A stretch of DNA of 64,000 bases from Acanthacorydalis orientalis. Taxonomy: Eukaryota; Arthropoda; Insecta; Megaloptera; Corydalidae. Made by a program: the position numbers and the translations under genes. The notes below the pieces were generated by a model. It saw only the letters and a list, made by a program, of their open reading frames with translations, had not been told where the DNA came from and did not search any database. Of this stretch, positions 59,325 to 64,000 are shown piece by piece. Location of the stretch: positions 11,403,026 to 11,467,025 of the forward strand of contig CM068321.1 of the NCBI GenBank assembly GCA_034766995.1, in the 5' to 3' direction. How positions within the stretch are numbered: the first letter of the stretch is position 1; each line of letters starts with the position of its first letter.

Positions 59325-60566
59325 TTTTACATTAATGTATGTTACAATTTAAACTATGTAGAAAATGAAAAATTCAAATTAAATATTTTATAGTTTCGGA
59401 AAGAAAATCAATAATTAATCAAAAGAAAATTAAATCAATAAAATTTATTATTCTGATAATCTTCATACGTTTAAATCACTTAATTTTCTGTCTCTCGTGA
59501 TAAGTTTCAGCATGTTTGTTATTTTCAAGTGAACTTAATTAATCAAAAAGACAAATAAATACCTGGGCAATGAATCAACGGATTTATAACTATAAAAATA
59601 AACAACGATAACTTAATTGAAAAATATGATTTTGTAGTTCATGATAGTATCTTACCAGTAAATTATTAGATTTATAGTCTATTTTTACACGACAAGTCAC
59701 CACAGTGTTGCGCTGTACTAAAACTGGATTATCGACATTTTTTTTGAAGAATCTTATCTATTCTAAATTAACGGACTCAAATCTCTATTTGATATTGTAA
59801 ATATAAGAAGTAAATCGTCTCAATAGTTGATACCAAATATATTTAATTGAATTTAAGCTCAGTAATAACATCGAAAGTAGACAATGTGCGATCAGAAGTT
59901 TAAGCTTATAAATATTATTTTGTTAGTAGTAAGATACTGAATAATCATTAAAAAAACATCTACAATATAAAAATACTCTGAAAGTAATAATAAACTTTTT
60001 CATAATTTTAATACCAGAACATTAAATTTTCCATTGAATGTTTTAGAACTTAGTAAGAATGTATTGAATAATATATTATGTAGAAAGTATATACTATGTC
60101 GAATCATAATACTTAATGCTACCATAATCAATAAGAGTATCAATAAATTTATATCAATCATGTTATCAATTTTAGTTAAATAAAATGATTAATCAAATAA
60201 GTAAGATGATTAAAACTATGACATTTTTAAATGTCAAAGAACATAAATACATACAGAAAAAAGTACATGAAAAAAACAAACATACAGAAAATAGGCAATT
60301 TATAAGTCGAAATATTGTCATGCAATAGTAATCAATTTCTCTTAATGGATAAAATCTTAAATTTTTTACCATTAAGCATTCAAACACTTGAAATTTTTTC
60401 AATAATTATTCTGTCGAAGTGCCCTAAAACCTCAATAACCAACCAAGCATCAATAATTATGCTGTTAGGACAAACTCAGTAGATTAAATCACTTTTGTAT
60501 GTATAAATTAATTCAGAAAGTCTGCAACCGACTGTGTACCTTTTTATTTAAATCTGTTAAAAAAAT

Positions 60567-60599
60567 GTATATATATATATATGTATATGTATATATATG
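60567..60599. repeat. (TA)n with TATATGTATATGTATA
   Basis: Interrupted array of 33 bp. Confidence 0.92.
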
Positions 60600-60846
60600 A
60601 AAATTAAAAAAATTATAAATGTATACAAAAATTGCAAAAAATACATACTCTATTATTTTAGTTGAAAAATCATATTTTGAACTAGATTAATGATTAGATT
60701 TTTAATATTAGTAAATAGAGGGTTAGTAAAAAGAAATTTAATCAAAAATTTACAATAAATATAGATTTTATAATGCATCGTAGCTTTTAATAAAGAAATA
60801 TGATAAACTATAGGGAACTTTTGTATATTTTTATATGCCTCAGTTG

Positions 60847-60847
<1 letters not shown>

Positions 60848-60904
<57 letters not shown>

Positions 60905-60930
60905 GTGTGTTTGTGTAGGTATATATATGT
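60848..60930. repeat. (AT)n then (GT)n microsatellite
   Basis: AT units to 60888, GT units to 60915, then TA/GT mixture. Confidence 0.96.
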
Positions 60931-61075
60931 GTAACTAAATTGTATATAAATTTATTCCTTAAAGTTAATTGTGTGTCAAATTAAATTTATATACCTAGAT
61001 GGAAAAAACGTATAAATCTTTTTATGTAAAAAACGTTGCTCTATTGAACTTTCAATGTAAAAGTTTTAATTAACT

Positions 61076-61460
61076 GTACCCGTATTCTACTCAAATACCA
61101 GAAACGTCAGTTCAACTTGTATAATCGCGTAATTAGAAATAAATATTGTACGTTGGATTAAGGTCAATTACGCGATTTTATAAACGTATCGTTAAAAAGT
61201 TTTCGCCATATCAATGTACGATTGTCATTGCATTGGCAGAGGAGCCGTCTATTGCAACCGTTCCATCGCTGTAATATGTATTGTGAAATTCTCTGGCACG
61301 CGAAGTGAACATTTTCGTTACTGTGCTAACTGAATTCGTACAGTAGCAGCCAGGTCAATTGGGTCGTCAAGTGCATCAAACGAGAACACTGAAATACTTG
61401 TGTGACAGAGATACGAACGAGCTCCGTCCATTTATGCCACTTTTATTTCATACTATTTGC
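61076..61460. other. CpG-richer island with inverted TF-like sites
   Basis: No open frame. Contains a perfect 12-bp inverted repeat (61123-61134 and 61166-61177) and an AAGGTCA nuclear-receptor half site (61159-61165) between the arms. Candidate regulatory DNA. Confidence 0.35.
61123..61177. promoter_or_regulatory. AATCGCGTAATT inverted repeat, 31-bp spacer
   Basis: Exact arms 61123-61134 and 61166-61177. The arms contain homeodomain-like TAATT cores joined to CGCG. Confidence 0.5.
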
Positions 61461-62254
61461 TCTCTGTTTCACGAACATTACTATTTACTGTGTACATAAG
61501 ACAATATATTCTGTTAAATATTTAATTTCGCATATATGAGGCATACTTATGTGATAAACTGATGTGGATATTTGGTTTTAAGCTTGTCGTACATTCACTT
61601 CTTTATTTATAATCTTCTAAATATATTAAATACAACTATAAGTAACTAAAGTTTCATTGTAGTTTCAGTATACATTGTTATGTTTTTGTGTTAAAGTACG
61701 GATGTTCTATAATGTTTAAACTTTCAGACTTTAAATAACTCTTTGTTAAGTACTTACAAGTAAAATAAATCATTCAGTTATTCTATTTCCGGAAAACACT
61801 TTTAAAATAAATTCAATTTTGTTTCTATGGTATATTTTATAATTAAGAATGCAATGAATGGATGTATAAATCAAAATTATGAATTTTATTGATTAAAACT
61901 AATTTTAACATCAAATATTACATGAATTTTGTAGCATTTAAAACAATTTTAGGCACTAGGTTAGGTTATCGATTAATGTAAGGATAATTGTAATAAAAGT
62001 TATATTCGACAAAAATTTATACTCTGTTGAGTATCATATTTAGGAAAAAATATTTTAATTAATATTATTTTACAATTATATTCTTAAGTCGATAACACTA
62101 TCATTGCTCATTTAATAACATTAACATTAAATTTGTATATAATATTTTACAAATAATAAATATTAATATTTGGAAAATATTTAACAAATAATATTTAATA
62201 GACTCTTGAAATCAATTGGTAAAAACTAGTAAATAAAAATACAACTAAATTTTA
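61461..62254. other. AT-rich non-coding stretch
   Basis: A TAGGTTAGGTTAT telomere-like motif at 61957-61969; otherwise nothing recognised. Confidence 0.55.
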
Positions 62255-62601
62255 TTACCTTTTTAATAAAATGCTTCTACTTTCTACACAATTATTAATA
62301 TTATAATTAATGGTTTTTATATCTGTTTTATGCCTATTTCTATACCTGTGATTTTTTTCCACTCTGACTTCCAATTCCATCCGAACTATGTGTACAAAAG
62401 ATTTTGCAATATTTACAAAGTTTGCAACTTCTAAATCGCTGTGTGCCGCACATATGGTAACAATGACTGCATATCTTTTCATTTTTTGTATTAGCCTTTT
62501 ATCTTCAATGGTGGAATTTTAGGAAATAAAAACAATTTATTTTGTTTGGTGAGAGTCATACCCTAAAGAAATGTGTCCTCTAATACCACTCTCACCCTGT
62601 A
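62255..62601 (-). pseudogene. 5' end of a different mariner-like element
   Basis: On the minus strand the element would start at 62599, CAGGGTGAGAGTGG, next to a TA (62600-62601). An open frame begins at 62482 with MKRYAVIVTICAAHSDLEVA, then NFVNIAKSFVHIVRMELEV. This resembles the N-terminal helix-turn-helix of a mariner lineage whose proteins read ...I..F.NVARSFVYKVR.EL.... The similarity ends after about 45 residues, and the frame runs out in AT-rich sequence. No 3' end or catalytic domain found, so it is a truncated fragment. GGTGAGAGT and its inverse also frame the first 60 bp of the leader (62551-62598). Confidence 0.55.
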
Positions 62602-62815
62602 TATATACATGCTTGTGTGTGTGTTTATATGAGAGTAGATGTGATCATTATTATCATAGTATATTTAATGTATGTCTATAATGTTAATTTTTTACATCAA
62701 TATTTACAATAGTTTCTGGGAAAACAGCAGCTACCTGTATAAGTTAAAAATCTCGTTAAACACGTGCTAAATTAACGTAAATTCGTTGCAAGTAATAGCA
62801 ACAATTAGAGAATTT
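62602..62815. other. AT-rich spacer
   Basis: Nothing recognised. Confidence 0.55.
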
Positions 62816-63140
62816 ATTAGTACATACGATTTACATATCTGACACGCTCGCGTTAGGTTTGTACGAGTGACGCTGTCATAGGCAGTTAGTATGACAAATT
62901 GATTGCTTACGAACACGCGAACGGATGGAAAAAGTTCACTCTCTTCATAAATATGTCGACAATGTTGTGTGTCTATAAATAAGTATACGATAAAAAACGC
63001 GAGATAAATGTTTAAAAATAAACACCGTTTAAGACTGTTTGTTTCAACAACAAAACGAATAACGTATGTTGCAACTCCGCATTCACGAACCGTCGTTTAT
63101 CGCCATCTTATTGTTACTCGACGTCGCAAATAGAATTTAC
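62816..63140. other. CpG-richer island
   Basis: Contains CACGCTCGCGTTAGG, AACACGCGAACGGATGG and TACTCGACGTCGCAAATAG. No open frame of note. Candidate regulatory DNA. Confidence 0.35.
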
Positions 63141-64000
63141 ATTTTTGCACTTGTATTGTGTAACATTTTTATAAACGAAAATCAAGTGTATTGTTCATAA
63201 AAAATTCAACAAAAAATATATTTTTTTGTGTTACTAAATAATTTCTTACAAGAAGAAATATCAATATTATTTTTCTTACAAACAAATATTCATTTCTTGG
63301 TACTTGTTACACATTTTTTGCTCTTATGAATATTTTAATTCTATTTTTATAAAATTTTATAGATTTTAGCAATTGTGTCTATTTTTATCAAACCATTACA
63401 GCACACATTTTTATTTTTAGTTATGATTTCAGAATAAAATAATCTTTTACAACTTTCACAGCATTGCGCAATTATATAAAGGTTGCTATTTTTATATTCT
63501 TTAATTACTTATGTTCTTTTTTAAAAATAAGTATTGTACACAAATATCAGAAGATAATATTAAATATATGATATTTAAATGAACAACTTGTTCTGAATAT
63601 AAAAACAATTCATTAGATTATTTGTACAGATACGTAGAGAATAGTAGCTTTAAAAATATTTTCATGACAGTTTGAAATGAGAATTACATTAGTAAAATAA
63701 ATATGTAAATATTTAGTATATACAAAATTTAATCCAGAGAATTTCTGATTTTTTTTATTTTTACACGAAATGATAAGCTTTGAATTAGATTTGTAAAAAT
63801 ATAATAATTTCACCTTAAAAACTTAATCCAATTATCCATGTCATTTTTATTATTTGATATATTTAGTAAAAGTTGAAGTTTATTAAAAGAATTTAAATTA
63901 CAATAATAATATAAAAATATTTAGATAGATCTTAATGTATTATGAAAGTTATACTTTACTATTATAGATTCAATCAATAATAATAAATTTTATTTCCTTA
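63141..64000. other. AT-rich non-coding stretch
   Basis: Nothing recognised; the minus-strand frame 63613-63813 has no hallmark. Confidence 0.6.

Larger units (their letters stand above)
58721..61075. other. AT-rich non-coding desert
   Basis: Contains TA arrays at 59280-59320, 60567-60599 and 60848-60930; nothing else recognised. Confidence 0.55.

Noticed and set aside
1..64000. CRISPR arrays, operons, rRNA
   Set aside because: No regularly spaced direct repeats with unique spacers, no prokaryotic gene organisation and no rRNA-like sequence; the repeats present are microsatellites and eukaryotic transposons.

Overview
This window looks like a gene-poor, strongly AT-rich stretch of an animal genome, most likely an insect and plausibly a hymenopteran (bee, ant or wasp). 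Supporting signs are about sixty long (TA)n/(AT)n arrays, scattered small islands rich in CpG, TTAGG-type telomere-like motifs, and decayed insect-type transposons (several mariner lineages, piggyBac-like elements, a non-LTR retrotransposon, solo LTRs). No intact protein-coding gene, rRNA or convincing tRNA was found. Most long open frames are (TA)n arrays read as alternating Ile/Tyr, or chance openings inside the CpG-richer islands. The host lineage is an inference.

Layout: 1-8.9 kb holds a 477-bp inverted repeat carrying TA arrays in both arms, a complete but dead mariner-like element (1414-2691, TA target duplication), a CpG island with a perfect CRE, a tandem duplication, and one of two copies of a GC-rich repeat ending in the same 14 bases. 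8.9-10.8 kb is a nest of repeats: two solo LTRs in opposite orientation and a decayed mariner. 19.6-20.3 kb holds the 3' end of a dead non-LTR retrotransposon. 27.2-27.8 and 44.2-44.7 kb hold two internally deleted mariners that keep only the DNA-binding N-terminus and appear to share one deletion point. 30.4-30.8 kb is a TTAA-flanked MITE and 36.9-37.2 kb a TA-flanked MITE filled with CArG-like decamers. 52.65-53.37 kb is a piggyBac-like element reduced to its C-terminal part. 62.3-62.6 kb is the 5' end of another mariner lineage.

The most interesting non-transposon signal is at 34680-34710 on the + strand: a branch-point-like TACTAAT, a pyrimidine tract, and a 3' splice site directly abutting a 5' splice site (CAG|GTAAGT). 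This is the layout of a recursive-splicing ratchet point (zero-length exon) known from very long insect introns. If real, at least this part of the window is intron of a long + strand gene. The CpG-richer islands, spaced a few kilobases apart, would then be candidate intronic enhancers or alternative first exons. Nothing here forms an operon or pathway. The elements relate through descent and nesting, and every functional role given for non-transposon sequence is inference from motifs.
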